Shown: positions 1 through 5,745 of the stretch, piece after piece
Position numbering within the stretch: the first letter of the stretch is position 1
Layout of the letters: each line of letters begins with the position of its first letter
Source: an uncultured Clostridia bacterium
GTDB taxonomy: Bacteria > Bacillota > Clostridia > Oscillospirales > Ruminococcaceae
Assembly (NCBI GenBank): GCA_937901805.1
Contig: CALDJI010000306.1
Location: 1 to 9,781 of the forward strand
Reading direction: 5' to 3'
DNA: 9,781 nucleotides
Made by a program: the position numbers and the translations under genes
Notes under the pieces: model-generated
What the model was told of the DNA's origin: nothing
Database searches by the model: none
What the model saw: the letters and a program-made list of their open reading frames with translations, nothing else

Positions 1-45
1 TACTTAATGTAGAGGAGCTTCTCTTGATAACTTTTAAAAAAAGCC

Positions 46-74
46 TTTTCAAATTACCCGTTTTATGCTATACT
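46..74 (+). promoter_or_regulatory. Promoter of the tRNA-Arg gene
   Basis: A -35-like TTTTCA (46-51) is separated by exactly 17 bases from a -10 TATACT (69-74), with an extended -10 TG at 66-67. The predicted start of transcription near 81 lies about 14 bases before the mature tRNA, which gives a short 5' leader. The call rests on box matches and spacing only. Confidence 0.7.
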
Positions 75-94
75 GGTTTGCACACAGGAGATAT

Positions 95-171
95 GCGCCC
101 GTAGCTCAGTTGGATAGAGCGTTAGACTCCGACTCTAAAGGCCATGCGTTCGAATCGCACCGGGCGTACCA
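95..171 (+). tRNA. tRNA-Arg, anticodon CCG (reads CGG)
   Basis: A complete cloverleaf can be folded by eye. The acceptor arm is GCGCCCG against CGGGCGT (first pair G-U), the D arm is GCTC/GAGC, the anticodon stem is TTAGA/TCTAA around loop CTCCGAC with anticodon CCG at 129-131, and the T loop is TTCGAAT. The outermost T-stem pair is an A-C mismatch. The 3' CCA is encoded (169-171). The anticodon decodes the arginine codon CGG. The gene has its own promoter upstream and an intrinsic terminator immediately downstream, so it is a single-gene unit. tRNA 3' ends are frequent integration targets, and the adjoining AT-rich patch fits that history, although no clear direct repeat of the tRNA 3' end was found. 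Confidence 0.97.
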
Positions 172-177
172 GTCGAG

Positions 178-215
178 AACCTCGACGCGCAAGTCGCGTT
201 CGAGGTTTTTGTTTT
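178..215 (+). terminator. Intrinsic terminator of tRNA-Arg
   Basis: AACCTCGA (178-185) pairs with TCGAGGTT (200-207), extended inward by CGCG/CGCG with one bulged base and a five-base loop. It is followed by a T-rich tail (206-215). It begins seven bases after the tRNA CCA end. Confidence 0.9.
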
Positions 216-230
216 ATTTGTGGTTTTGTG

Positions 231-256
231 CCCGCGCTTGTAGCGGGTATTTATTT
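231..256 (+). terminator. Possible second, weaker terminator hairpin
   Basis: CCCGC (231-235) pairs with GCGGG (243-247) around a seven-base loop, followed by TATTTATTTT. The stem is short and the tract is interrupted, so it may be a backup to the terminator above or chance. Confidence 0.35.
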
Positions 257-270
257 TATCAATACTTCCC

Positions 271-316
271 AAAAAAGCACAGTATCCACATTTTGCGGAT
301 GGTGTGCTTCTTTTTA
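271..316. terminator. Bidirectional terminator-like hairpin
   Basis: AAGCACA (275-281) pairs with TGTGCTT (303-309). Inside it ATCC/GGAT and CA/TG pair around a TTT loop, with a 2x2 internal loop and one A-C mismatch. The plus-strand tail is TTCTTTTT and the minus-strand tail is six T (complement of 271-276), so it could stop transcription from both sides. It forms the distal boundary of the structured block at 321-475. Confidence 0.6.
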
Positions 317-320
317 TTTG

Positions 321-475
321 CGAGGGATTCGAACCTGAGAGAGTCTGAGCGTAAAGAAAACGTGCCGCCGGCACGTTTTTAGCGAAGAGGCGCGCAGCGG
401 AGGGCCCATCCGTGGGGAGTCCGCGCGTACCGGGACGGCTCTGCCGTACTGGCATCCCTCCGGGCGGGCCATCAA
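321..475 (-). other. Hairpin-rich non-coding element with tRNA T-loop-like motif
   Basis: No convincing gene is seen here. Read on the minus strand, the block holds three structures. A ten-pair hairpin with one mismatch and one wobble spans 430-452 (loop TCT). A near-perfect palindrome has arms 358-367 and 369-378 around a single central C (AAACGTGCCG and its complement). A T-loop-like string GGTTCGAATCC is complementary to about 329-339. The block lies between a minus-strand terminator (474-519) and a bidirectional one (271-316). Short open frames across it contain no domain I recognise. The packing of hairpins and high GC suggest a dispersed intergenic repeat or structured RNA. A second copy is not present in this window, so repeat status is inference. 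Confidence 0.4.
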
Positions 476-519
476 AAAACGCACGAAATAGCTAAAAAAA
501 TCGGCTGTCTCGTGCGTTT
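474..519 (-). terminator. Terminator-like hairpin, minus strand
   Basis: AAACGCACGA (477-486) pairs with TCGTGCGTTT (510-519), a ten-pair stem with an AGC/GCT pairing inside the large loop. On the minus strand it ends in a run of six T (complement of 474-479); the plus-strand tail is weak. It would end transcripts coming from the GNAT side. Confidence 0.55.
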
Positions 520-538
520 CTCTTTGGGGACTAATAAT

Positions 539-553
539 CGCAATATTGCGCAA
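539..553. repeat. Overlapping perfect palindromes
   Basis: CGCAATATTGCG (539-550) is a perfect 12-base palindrome, and TTGCGCAA (546-553) is an overlapping 8-base palindrome. They sit in a 100-base AT-rich non-coding stretch between two terminators. No promoter boxes clearly adjoin them. They could be an operator or a scar; no function is assigned. Confidence 0.4.
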
Positions 554-619
554 AATAGCGTAATATATTGTTAAGATGCAAGTCAAAACGCAAGCACTCC
601 CTGTTATCTTGATCAAATG

Positions 620-651
620 AAAAAGCCCCGCCAATCATGGCGAGGCTTTTT
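620..651. terminator. Strong bidirectional terminator downstream of the GNAT gene
   Basis: A 14-pair stem with one mismatch (AAAAAGCC at 620-627 against GGCTTTTT at 644-651, then CGCCA/TGGCG) encloses an ATCA loop. The A-run and T-run make it usable in both directions. A second small hairpin TTCCTGA/TCAGGAA follows (651-668). It lies about 90 bases beyond the minus-strand GNAT stop codon and probably terminates that gene. Confidence 0.85.
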
Positions 652-748
652 CCTGATTTTTCAGGAACTCTCCGGCGGTGTCAGTGGTGTTGATTTCAAT
701 GTGCTTGACAATCTTGTGGACTTTATTTGTAAACAGGAATTTTATTGT
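635..748 (-). pseudogene. Possible 3' remnant of an unidentified gene
   Basis: Between an in-frame stop (749-751) and a TGA (635-637) the minus strand has 37 open codons whose translation looks protein-like, including KVHKIVKHIEIN and TAGEFLKNQEKASP at the end. There is no start codon with a ribosome binding site, and the fragment begins at the end of the GNAT gene. The last codons run into the terminator hairpin, as happens at real gene ends. It may be the tail of a gene truncated when the GNAT gene arrived. The family is not recognised, and chance cannot be excluded for so short a stretch. Confidence 0.3.
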
Positions 749-1356
749 CTATTTAAAAAAGCCCTGTCAAACTTAATCACCGTTTCACGGTTAAGTTTGT
801 CGTTATATATATCTGACTCAAAAAATTTTCCGCCACGAATATTTTCTAAATATCCTTCTCTTAATTCCATAGCCATAAATGCAGGATAATTATAGCCTTC
901 AGCATCAGATATGCCGTAGACGGCTGCCTCCTTAAAACCAAACTGTGGATAGTATTCCGGTCTTCCAAAAAACAAAATAGCACCGTAGCCAAGTTTTTTT
1001 GCTTTCTCTATCATTGCTCGAACTAAGGTTTTGCCAATGCCTTGACGCTGATATTCAGGGTGTACACTCAAAGGACCAAAGTTAAGAACAGGAAGTTTCG
1101 TGTTTTCTATTTTAACAATAGCTTTACTACAAATAATATGGCCAACTATTGTTCCGTTTTTTAGTTGAGCAACTAAACTCAATTCAAGAATTCCATCACG
1201 ATGTCTTAACTCATGAACCATCCAATGTTCATAAGGACAACCAATTTCGCCACGCTTTATTCTATCGGGATAATTAAATGCTGCTCTTGTTATTTCTTCT
1301 ACTTTCCGATGATCTTTTTCTTCTTCTAGTCTAACGCTTACATTTTCTGTCTCCAT
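742..1356 (-). CDS. GNAT family N-acetyltransferase (YhbS-like)
   Basis: The 204-residue product is a single-domain GNAT enzyme, a cytoplasmic protein expected to move an acetyl group from acetyl-CoA to an amine; the substrate is unknown. The acetyl-CoA motif A is clear at residues 96-112 (LSVHPEYQRQGIGKTLV, with Q103-R-Q-G-I-G108). GRPEYYPQFGF at 131-141 matches the YhbS-like subgroup. The N-terminal strand-helix (VSVRLEEEKDHRKVEEITRAAF) is normal for the fold. The start at 1356 is chosen because GGGAGG lies eight bases upstream; an ATG 21 codons further upstream would place the promoter inside the gene. The gene is AT-rich compared with the S9 peptidase locus, which suggests acquisition. 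It is transcribed alone and ends before the 620-651 terminator. The GNAT call is secure; the role (detoxification, resistance or other) is not. Confidence 0.9.
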   Translation of the reverse strand: METENVSVRLEEEKDHRKVEEITRAAFNYPDRIKRGEIGCPYEHWMVHELRHRDGILELSLVAQLKNGTIVGHIICSKAIVKIENTKLPVLNFGPLSVHPEYQRQGIGKTLVRAMIEKAKKLGYGAILFFGRPEYYPQFGFKEAAVYGISDAEGYNYPAFMAMELREGYLENIRGGKFFESDIYNDKLNRETVIKFDRAFLNRQ

Positions 1357-1378
1357 ATGTAAAGCCTCCCTACCTGCT

Positions 1379-1407
1379 AATATAGTACAGAGCTGACAAG
1401 AGTTCAA
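1379..1407 (-). promoter_or_regulatory. Promoter of the GNAT gene
   Basis: On the minus strand, -35 TTGAAC (complement of 1402-1407) is 17 bases from -10 TATATT (complement of 1379-1384). The transcript start would fall about 15-20 bases before the ATG, just upstream of the GGGAGG site. Confidence 0.65.
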
Positions 1408-1529
1408 GCCTTGTTGCAAGATCTACACCTAATTCGTAAACAATTCGGGTATGGGCCACACTCCGAAATTTTTGCTGGTCAGGACCTGCTAAGGAAACCA
1501 AACAATCCATGATTTGTTTGCCTTAGTTG

Positions 1530-1558
1530 GTGGCAAATCGCCAATATACTTTTATAAT
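1530..1558 (+). promoter_or_regulatory. Promoter-like sequence upstream of the broken HTH gene
   Basis: GTGGCA (1530-1535, four of six consensus bases) is 17 bases from a perfect TATAAT (1553-1558). It points into the Xre-type remnant at 1573-1714 and could be its surviving promoter. Confidence 0.45.
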
Positions 1559-1572
1559 AAGAGAAAAGAGGT

Positions 1573-1714
1573 GTGAAAAACATAAAAAACCATTTTTGTT
1601 GTATTTCTCAGAATTTACTGTCTCTGCGACGGTATCACCGCTACTCACAGGAACAGGCAGTCGAAAAGATTGGGGGGCCGGCAAGCCGTTGCCAAATGGG
1701 AGCATGATGTATAA
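1573..1714 (+). pseudogene. Frameshifted, truncated Xre-family HTH regulator
   Basis: Frame 1 (GTG at 1573 taken as a nominal start) reads LLSLRRYHRYSQEQ and then VEKIG, up to about 1674. The +1 frame continues from 1679 with RQAVAKWEHDV and a TAA at 1712-1714. Joined, the two pieces reproduce the first three helices of the common Firmicutes HTH_3 module (LR-x-SQEQ-x-AEKIG-x-SRQAVAKWE). The break is in the run of G at 1672-1677, consistent with a net loss of two bases or gain of one. Nothing of the rest of a repressor follows. The start codon is uncertain because the AGAGG upstream is too close. Frames on the opposite strand over this region are shadows. It is very probably non-functional, and is another relic in the accessory patch between tRNA-Arg and the S9 peptidase. 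Confidence 0.7.
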
Positions 1715-1783
1715 GAGAATGGCATTTGGAATATAGCGTCTTTTCCTATATAATATATTTTTTCATTGGATAACTGAATATTA

Positions 1784-2437
1784 TTATTTTATTAGAACTT
1801 CATTTAATGGATGTTTTGAATAAAATTCTTTAATTGTCATATTAGAAGTTCGCATTTTAATACGGCTTGTTAATCCATGTTCAAACAATAATGAAAAAAT
1901 ACGTTCTAAATCGCTTCTGAAATCATTTGTTATTTTTCTTTTTTCTGTATATTGTTGTGTATTTGGATTATATAAAGGCATAATTTGTGCTGCTTGCATG
2001 ACAACTCTTTCTAATGTTGTATTTCCTTTACTATCTACACGATTTAAATCAGCACCTAAATCAATCATTCTTTTCAAAAGAGAAAATGCTTCATCACTTT
2101 CTTCCCTTGTATGTTGTACAGTTTCATTCCCTTGTGCATCTATCACACACCATCTTGTTTTCATAATTGCAAGGGAAAGAGCATCTTGTATAACTGGCAT
2201 TTGCCATCCATTTACACTTGTTTCACACTCCATGAAGTTTACATTAGCTCCTTTATCTAATAGATAGTTAGCTATTTCTATAGTCCCATCTTTAATTGCC
2301 ACCTGTAAAAGTGATTTCCCATCATCTGATTTCGGTGGCTGCTTTGCCACACAATCAATTAAATTAGGCTTATCTTCTAATATTTTTTTTACCAAATCAA
2401 AGTCATGTTTCTTTATAGCTGTGAATAGTTTTTTCAT
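1784..2437 (-). CDS. Ankyrin-repeat protein
   Basis: This 217-residue protein has no signal peptide or membrane segment and is probably cytoplasmic. Ankyrin-type helix-turn-helix units are visible near residues 3-30 (LFTAIKKHDFDLVKKILEDKP), 40-68 (SLLQVAIKDGTIEIANYLL then DKGANVNF), 86-135 (with LLKRMIDLGADLNRVDSKGN) and, degenerate, near the C-terminus (IFSLLFEHGLTS). Such repeats bind other proteins and have no catalysis of their own. The start is supported by AAAGGAG eight bases upstream. The gene is strongly AT-rich and lies alone among gene remnants. Small ankyrin proteins of this kind occur as orphan accessory genes, and some serve as immunity proteins beside secreted toxins, but no toxin gene is visible here, so the partner and role are unknown. 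Confidence 0.8.
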   Translation of the reverse strand: MKKLFTAIKKHDFDLVKKILEDKPNLIDCVAKQPPKSDDGKSLLQVAIKDGTIEIANYLLDKGANVNFMECETSVNGWQMPVIQDALSLAIMKTRWCVIDAQGNETVQHTREESDEAFSLLKRMIDLGADLNRVDSKGNTTLERVVMQAAQIMPLYNPNTQQYTEKRKITNDFRSDLERIFSLLFEHGLTSRIKMRTSNMTIKEFYSKHPLNEVLIK

Positions 2438-2512
2438 ACTCTCATCTCCTTTATCAATTCTAAGCTTCTGGTCACTCTTACTGCTAATTGCATTTTTCTT
2501 GATAATACTCTT

Positions 2513-2707
2513 TTATTGCAGTATTCTTCGAATTTCTCCATTTTTAAAATCGCCATCAACGAATCCTTTTAAAAAATTAAAAATTTCAAGATATTGCTCA
2601 TTATGAACATATGTTAGTGCTACTCGTATTTACAGAAATTCTAAATATCGTTTTAAGTCGTTATATAAGGTTCTTTCATTTGTTGCAATATCGTTGTAAA
2701 TTTCTTG
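2513..2707 (-). pseudogene. Decayed coding remnant upstream of the ankyrin gene
   Basis: The stretch 2438-2780 holds no intact gene. On the minus strand one frame is open for 63 sense codons, broken by a single TAA (complement of 2630-2632). The part before the stop reads IATNERTLYNDLKRYLEFL, and the part after it includes TYVHNEQYLEIFNFLKG and ends with NGEIRRILQ and a TAA. The mix of residues looks like real protein on both sides of the stop, which argues for one gene inactivated by a nonsense change and truncated at its 5' end. The first segment resembles helix-turn-helix proteins of the NERTLYNDLKR type, but the family is not firmly recognised. A 61-residue hydrophobic open frame on the other strand (2421-2606) is judged to be its shadow. 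Confidence 0.4.
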
Positions 2708-2782
2708 CTATTAAATCTTTAAAAATCCATTAAATATAGTAACTATGAGCAGTTTTGAATTAAAAATATCTTTTTTCTATAC

Positions 2783-2817
2783 AGAAAAGCCCCCGTCCGA
2801 TGGGCGGGGGCTTTTCT
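2783..2817 (-). terminator. Intrinsic terminator of the S9 peptidase gene
   Basis: AGAAAAGCCCCCG (2783-2795) pairs with CGGGGGCTTTTCT (2805-2817), 13 perfect pairs extended by CC/GG towards the loop. The minus-strand T tract is built into the stem end (TTTTCT). It begins about 24 bases after the minus-strand stop codon. Confidence 0.9.
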
Positions 2818-2840
2818 CTGCTTTGCCCGTCACAGAATCG

Positions 2841-4838
2841 CTACTTTTTTAAATACTGATTAAACCAATTTGTAATCTCTCTTAACCGACGAATCCGGTG
2901 TTTCGGCTTTCCGCTGCGGCTGAGTTCATGGTTTTCCCCATGGAACAGACAGAGCCTGGTCGGCACTCCATGCATCCTCAGCGCCGTAAACATCTGGATG
3001 GCATCGCCCATCCAGCAGCGGTAATCCTCATCCGACTGGATAAACAGGGTTGGCGTTTTGCACTTATCTGCATATTTGAGCGGGGAACGGTTCCACATCT
3101 CCTCCGGATTTTTCCAAGGATCTGCCTGTACCGCGCTCAGGTTGTGATAATACCCGATGTCGGTTGTCAGGCATTTGCTGATAAAATTGGAGATCGACCG
3201 CTGGGAGGCTACCGCTGCAAACCGGTCGGTATGCCCGACAATCCAGTTCGCCATAAAACCGCCGTAACTTCCGCCGGTCATTCCAATCCTGGATTTGTCA
3301 ATTTGGGGATATTGATGGAGCACCTTATCAGTAAACTCCATCAGATCATTGTAGTCCAGCACTCCATAGCGTTTCCCGCGGATATCTGCAAATTCATTTC
3401 CCTTTCCGTCCCCGCCGCGCGGGTTGCAGAAGAACACAAAATACCCCTCGTTTGCCCACAGCTGCATCTCATGGAAGAACGGGACGCCGTATACGGTTTT
3501 CGGTCCGCCGTGGACGTCCAGAATACCCGGATAACTCCTATTTGGATCATAGCCGATCGGCTCCATCACCCAGCCGTCGATTTCCACGCCGTCTTTGTCC
3601 ACAAAATTCAGCGGATGCAGGGGGGCTATGCTGTGGCTCTTCAGGTATTCATCATGGAATTGTGTTATCCTGTGCTCCTGCCCTTCCCCTTCCCGGCAGG
3701 TATATAGTTCCTGAAGGCCGTTTTCTCTCATCGCGACATACAGGAAGTTCCCTCCAAAGGAATCAAAACAGTCAATACTTCCGTCAATCTCCGGAGAAAC
3801 AACGGTTTCCTTTCCATTTTTGTCCAACCGGACAATATAGGAGTTGTACCCCTTGGTCTGGGTATAGTACCAGCAGTCCCCTGCCGCCTTTTGAGAACGT
3901 CCCCCTCCATAGCGGCAGTCCGATCCAACGCTCGAATACATGCTCGGATCCAAATCTGCCAGTTGGGAAACTGCCCCGCTCTTTGGATCTGCAAGGAAAA
4001 ATACCGGATTCTCACTTGAACCATATTTTTCCCGGGTGCTGCCCGCAAAAATTACCTGGTTACCCAAAAATGCAGCTCCGCTTACACCGTACCGGTGGCC
4101 AAGTGCCACCTCCACTGTTTCCCCGCTATGCAGTCCGCAGACAAACATGTCGTCTTTCTGATCGTCCATCCACTGGTAGTTATGCCCATAGTAAAGAACC
4201 TGATCCGTCTCCTTATGATAATCAAAGGAGGATACGTTCATAAACTCCGGGCTTAACAGACGGCATTCCCCGCTTTCGCTGTCATATAAATATAGCCGGG
4301 TACGCTGCTTATTGATAACCCCTTTTCCATTTGCCCAAAACGGGAGTTCGTCAAACACCTCATAATCCTTTTCTTCTTCCAGTCGCTCGGCGGCTTCTTC
4401 CCGCTCCCTGCCTTCCAGTCCGGAAAGATCGATTGCGCCATGCTGATAAAGGCCGGTCACCAGGAACTCGTGATCGTTTACCTTGCGGATATTTTTGACC
4501 TTCATCGGGATGGTAAAAAATTCCTCAGCTTCACCGCCGTGGATATGAATCCGGTTGTATACGGTGCATGCGCTGCCCGGCGCCGGTTTGTGGGATTTTG
4601 CCCGATCACCCGGGAACAGCAGATTTTCCCCATCCAGCCACAGGTAGCTGCTCTCCGCGCCTCCGCTCGTCAGCTTACGGGGGATCCCGTTTTCCAATAC
4701 CCAAATGAAAGAAGCGTACTTATTTTCCCGAATCAGCGCCCGGTTGACAACAAATGCCGCTGCTTTTCCGTCCGGGGAATAGGAGACTTCGGAAATCGTC
4801 TCAATTTTACCCAAATCTTCCATCGTAACCTTTTGCAT
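2841..4838 (-). CDS. S9 family serine peptidase (acylaminoacyl-peptidase/DPP type)
   Basis: The 665-residue cytoplasmic enzyme has an N-terminal beta-propeller (about residues 1-395, opening with SYSPDGKAAAFV) that screens substrate size, and a C-terminal alpha/beta hydrolase domain (about 400-665). The triad is visible: nucleophile Ser524 in TGGSYGGFM, Asp605 in SDEDYRC, and His637 in HGENHEL. DVHGGP (441-446) supplies the oxyanion region. Family members remove N-terminal residues or dipeptides from short peptides, and this one is likely a peptide-recycling enzyme. Its length is normal for bacterial members. It starts at 4838 with GAGGAGG seven bases upstream, and has its own promoter and terminator, so it is monocistronic. 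It is clearly richer in GC than the AT-rich patch beside it and probably belongs to the core genome. The exact specificity (acyl-aminoacyl or dipeptidyl) cannot be read from the sequence. Confidence 0.95.
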   Translation of the reverse strand: MQKVTMEDLGKIETISEVSYSPDGKAAAFVVNRALIRENKYASFIWVLENGIPRKLTSGGAESSYLWLDGENLLFPGDRAKSHKPAPGSACTVYNRIHIHGGEAEEFFTIPMKVKNIRKVNDHEFLVTGLYQHGAIDLSGLEGREREEAAERLEEEKDYEVFDELPFWANGKGVINKQRTRLYLYDSESGECRLLSPEFMNVSSFDYHKETDQVLYYGHNYQWMDDQKDDMFVCGLHSGETVEVALGHRYGVSGAAFLGNQVIFAGSTREKYGSSENPVFFLADPKSGAVSQLADLDPSMYSSVGSDCRYGGGRSQKAAGDCWYYTQTKGYNSYIVRLDKNGKETVVSPEIDGSIDCFDSFGGNFLYVAMRENGLQELYTCREGEGQEHRITQFHDEYLKSHSIAPLHPLNFVDKDGVEIDGWVMEPIGYDPNRSYPGILDVHGGPKTVYGVPFFHEMQLWANEGYFVFFCNPRGGDGKGNEFADIRGKRYGVLDYNDLMEFTDKVLHQYPQIDKSRIGMTGGSYGGFMANWIVGHTDRFAAVASQRSISNFISKCLTTDIGYYHNLSAVQADPWKNPEEMWNRSPLKYADKCKTPTLFIQSDEDYRCWMGDAIQMFTALRMHGVPTRLCLFHGENHELSRSGKPKHRIRRLREITNWFNQYLKK

Positions 4839-4881
4839 CCAAACTCCTCCTCATATTTTTATTTCCAATATATCTAAAAGC

Positions 4882-4910
4882 ATTATATAATCTTTCCAAA
4901 ACCTTGGCAA
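4882..4910 (-). promoter_or_regulatory. Promoter of the S9 peptidase gene
   Basis: On the minus strand, -35 TTGCCA (complement of 4905-4910) and -10 TATAAT (complement of 4882-4887) are separated by exactly 17 bases. The boxes lie about 45-70 bases before the ATG. Confidence 0.8.
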
Positions 4911-4925
4911 CTGTATGGGTTCTAT

Positions 4926-4948
4926 TTTGTTTTGTTTCCCAAAACAAA
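4926..4948. promoter_or_regulatory. Inverted repeat, possible operator
   Basis: TTTGTTTTG (4926-4934) and CAAAACAAA (4940-4948) form a perfect nine-base inverted repeat around five bases. It begins 16 bases upstream of the peptidase -35 box and lies about 70 bases upstream of the divergent riboswitch promoter. Position and symmetry fit a dimeric regulator site; the low complexity of the sequence weakens the case. Confidence 0.3.
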
Positions 4949-5014
4949 CACATTCCGCTATGCCAATCCGCCTTTTATGGCAGTCCTCAGGAAGCATCGG
5001 TTCCCCTTTCTGTG

Positions 5015-5043
5015 TTGCAGTCTCTTTTTCAACATGCTATAAT
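5015..5043 (+). promoter_or_regulatory. Promoter of the cobalamin riboswitch operon
   Basis: TTGCAG (5015-5020) is 17 bases from a perfect TATAAT (5038-5043) with an extended -10 TGC just before it. Transcription should start near 5049-5051, so the promoter overlaps the first bases assigned to riboswitch helix P1; the true 5' end of the RNA may be a few bases inside that helix. Confidence 0.85.
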
Positions 5044-5044
5044 C

Positions 5045-5206
5045 GGGTGGTTTGAAAAGGAAACAGGTGCAATTCCTGTGCGAGCCCGTCGCCGTAAGGC
5101 GCGTTTTATTCTCTTCCATCCCCCTGCCCACCGTCAGGGAAAGCCATTGGGGTGCTCCTCCTGAGAAGGCGGAAGACGATGCGCCGAGCCGGAATATTTT
5201 TCACCC
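5045..5206 (+). promoter_or_regulatory. Cobalamin (B12) riboswitch
   Basis: The conserved core is readable in order. AAAAGGAA comes first, then the B12-box hairpin ACAGG (5063-5067) / CCTGT (5075-5079) enclosing GTGCAATT, followed by GCGAGCCCGTCGCC (5080-5093). After a variable arm come GCCATTGG and GAGAAGGC, and the 3' core GGAAGACGATGCGCCGAGCC (5171-5190). GGGTG (5045-5049) can close against CACCC (5202-5206) as P1. Adenosylcobalamin or related corrinoids bind such RNAs and turn the downstream genes off. No hairpin plus T-run stands between the aptamer and the ATG at 5266, so control is more likely at ribosome access, for example pairing of TCCTCTCT (near 5208) with the AAAGGAG at 5251, than by premature termination; that mechanism is inference. 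The riboswitch gives the best clue to the function of the two following genes. Confidence 0.9.
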
Positions 5207-5265
5207 ATCCTCTCTGAAAGGCCGCGAGCGCCGGTTGCAGGGGAAAATTGAAAGGAGAAATCACT

Positions 5266-5745
5266 ATGCAAAAAAATCTGTGGAAAAAAATGTCGTCTCT
5301 TCTCATTGGCACGGTATTGACAGCCTGTCTTCTCTTAACAGGCTGCACTTCGGACACCCCGGCCCCTTCATCCTCCTCACCCTCCGCGTCCCAATCCTCA
5401 TCGGAAGCCGTCTCCTCCTCTGTTTCCTCTACAGACGTCGCCGTGCTGGGAGAAGGAAAAACGCAATTCCAATTCTCGGTTACAGATAATGAAAAAAATC
5501 AAAAGAATTACGAAATCCATACAAACCAGCAAACGGTCGGGGCTGCCCTGATGGAACTGGATCTCATTGCCGGGGAAGAGGGTCCCTATGGATTATACGT
5601 CACCACGGTCAATGGCATTACCCTTGATTTTGATAAAGATGGAAGCTACTGGGCGTTTTACGTCAATGGGGAATACGCTTCCTCCGGGGTAGACGCGACC
5701 CCGGTCACACCGGGCGCTGCGTATTCCCTGCAGGCCGAATCCTGA
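5266..5745 (+). CDS. DUF4430 (transcobalamin C-domain-like) lipoprotein
   Basis: The 159-residue precursor has a classic lipoprotein signal: KK near the N-terminus, a hydrophobic core and lipobox LLTGC with Cys27 as the lipidated residue, so it is expected on the outer face of the membrane. A Ser/Pro-rich linker (about 30-58) leads to one compact domain (about 65-159) with the DUF4430 signature: GPYGLYVTTVNGITLDF, then GSYWAFYVNGEYASSGVD, then TPGAAYSLQ. DUF4430 is related to the C-terminal domain of the animal B12 carriers transcobalamin and intrinsic factor. Being the first gene behind a cobalamin riboswitch, it is a strong candidate for capturing a corrinoid or precursor and passing it to the S component encoded next, with which it shares a TGATG overlap. 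The start at 5266 is chosen for AAAGGAG eight bases before it rather than an in-frame TTG at 5248. Binding itself is inference. Confidence 0.88.
   Translation: MQKNLWKKMSSLLIGTVLTACLLLTGCTSDTPAPSSSSPSASQSSSEAVSSSVSSTDVAVLGEGKTQFQFSVTDNEKNQKNYEIHTNQQTVGAALMELDLIAGEEGPYGLYVTTVNGITLDFDKDGSYWAFYVNGEYASSGVDATPVTPGAAYSLQAES

Noticed and set aside
329..339. A second tRNA or an attachment-site copy of tRNA-Arg
   Set aside because: Only the T loop and about two T-stem pairs match. There is no acceptor, D or anticodon arm, and the nine-base identity with tRNA-Arg is what all T loops share.
65..382. 105-codon plus-strand open frame across the tRNA gene and spacer, and the 135-455 minus-strand frame
   Set aside because: Both are translations of tRNA-Arg and adjacent hairpins; peptides such as APVAQLDRALDS and GAIRTHGL are the familiar artefacts of tRNA sequence.
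1523..1736. Open frames of 60 and 69 codons on both strands over the HTH remnant
   Set aside because: The protein-like signal lies in the other plus-strand frames, which join into an HTH_3 core; these two show no family features.
2421..2606. 61-residue very hydrophobic plus-strand open frame resembling a small membrane protein
   Set aside because: It is antisense to the ankyrin start and to the more protein-like minus-strand remnant. Its hydrophobicity follows from T-rich codons and no ribosome binding site is seen.
2898..4243. Long open frames antisense to the S9 peptidase (about 269 and 263 codons)
   Set aside because: They overlap a gene with an intact catalytic triad, promoter and terminator, have no good ribosome binding sites and show no domain. 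They result from the gene's codon composition.
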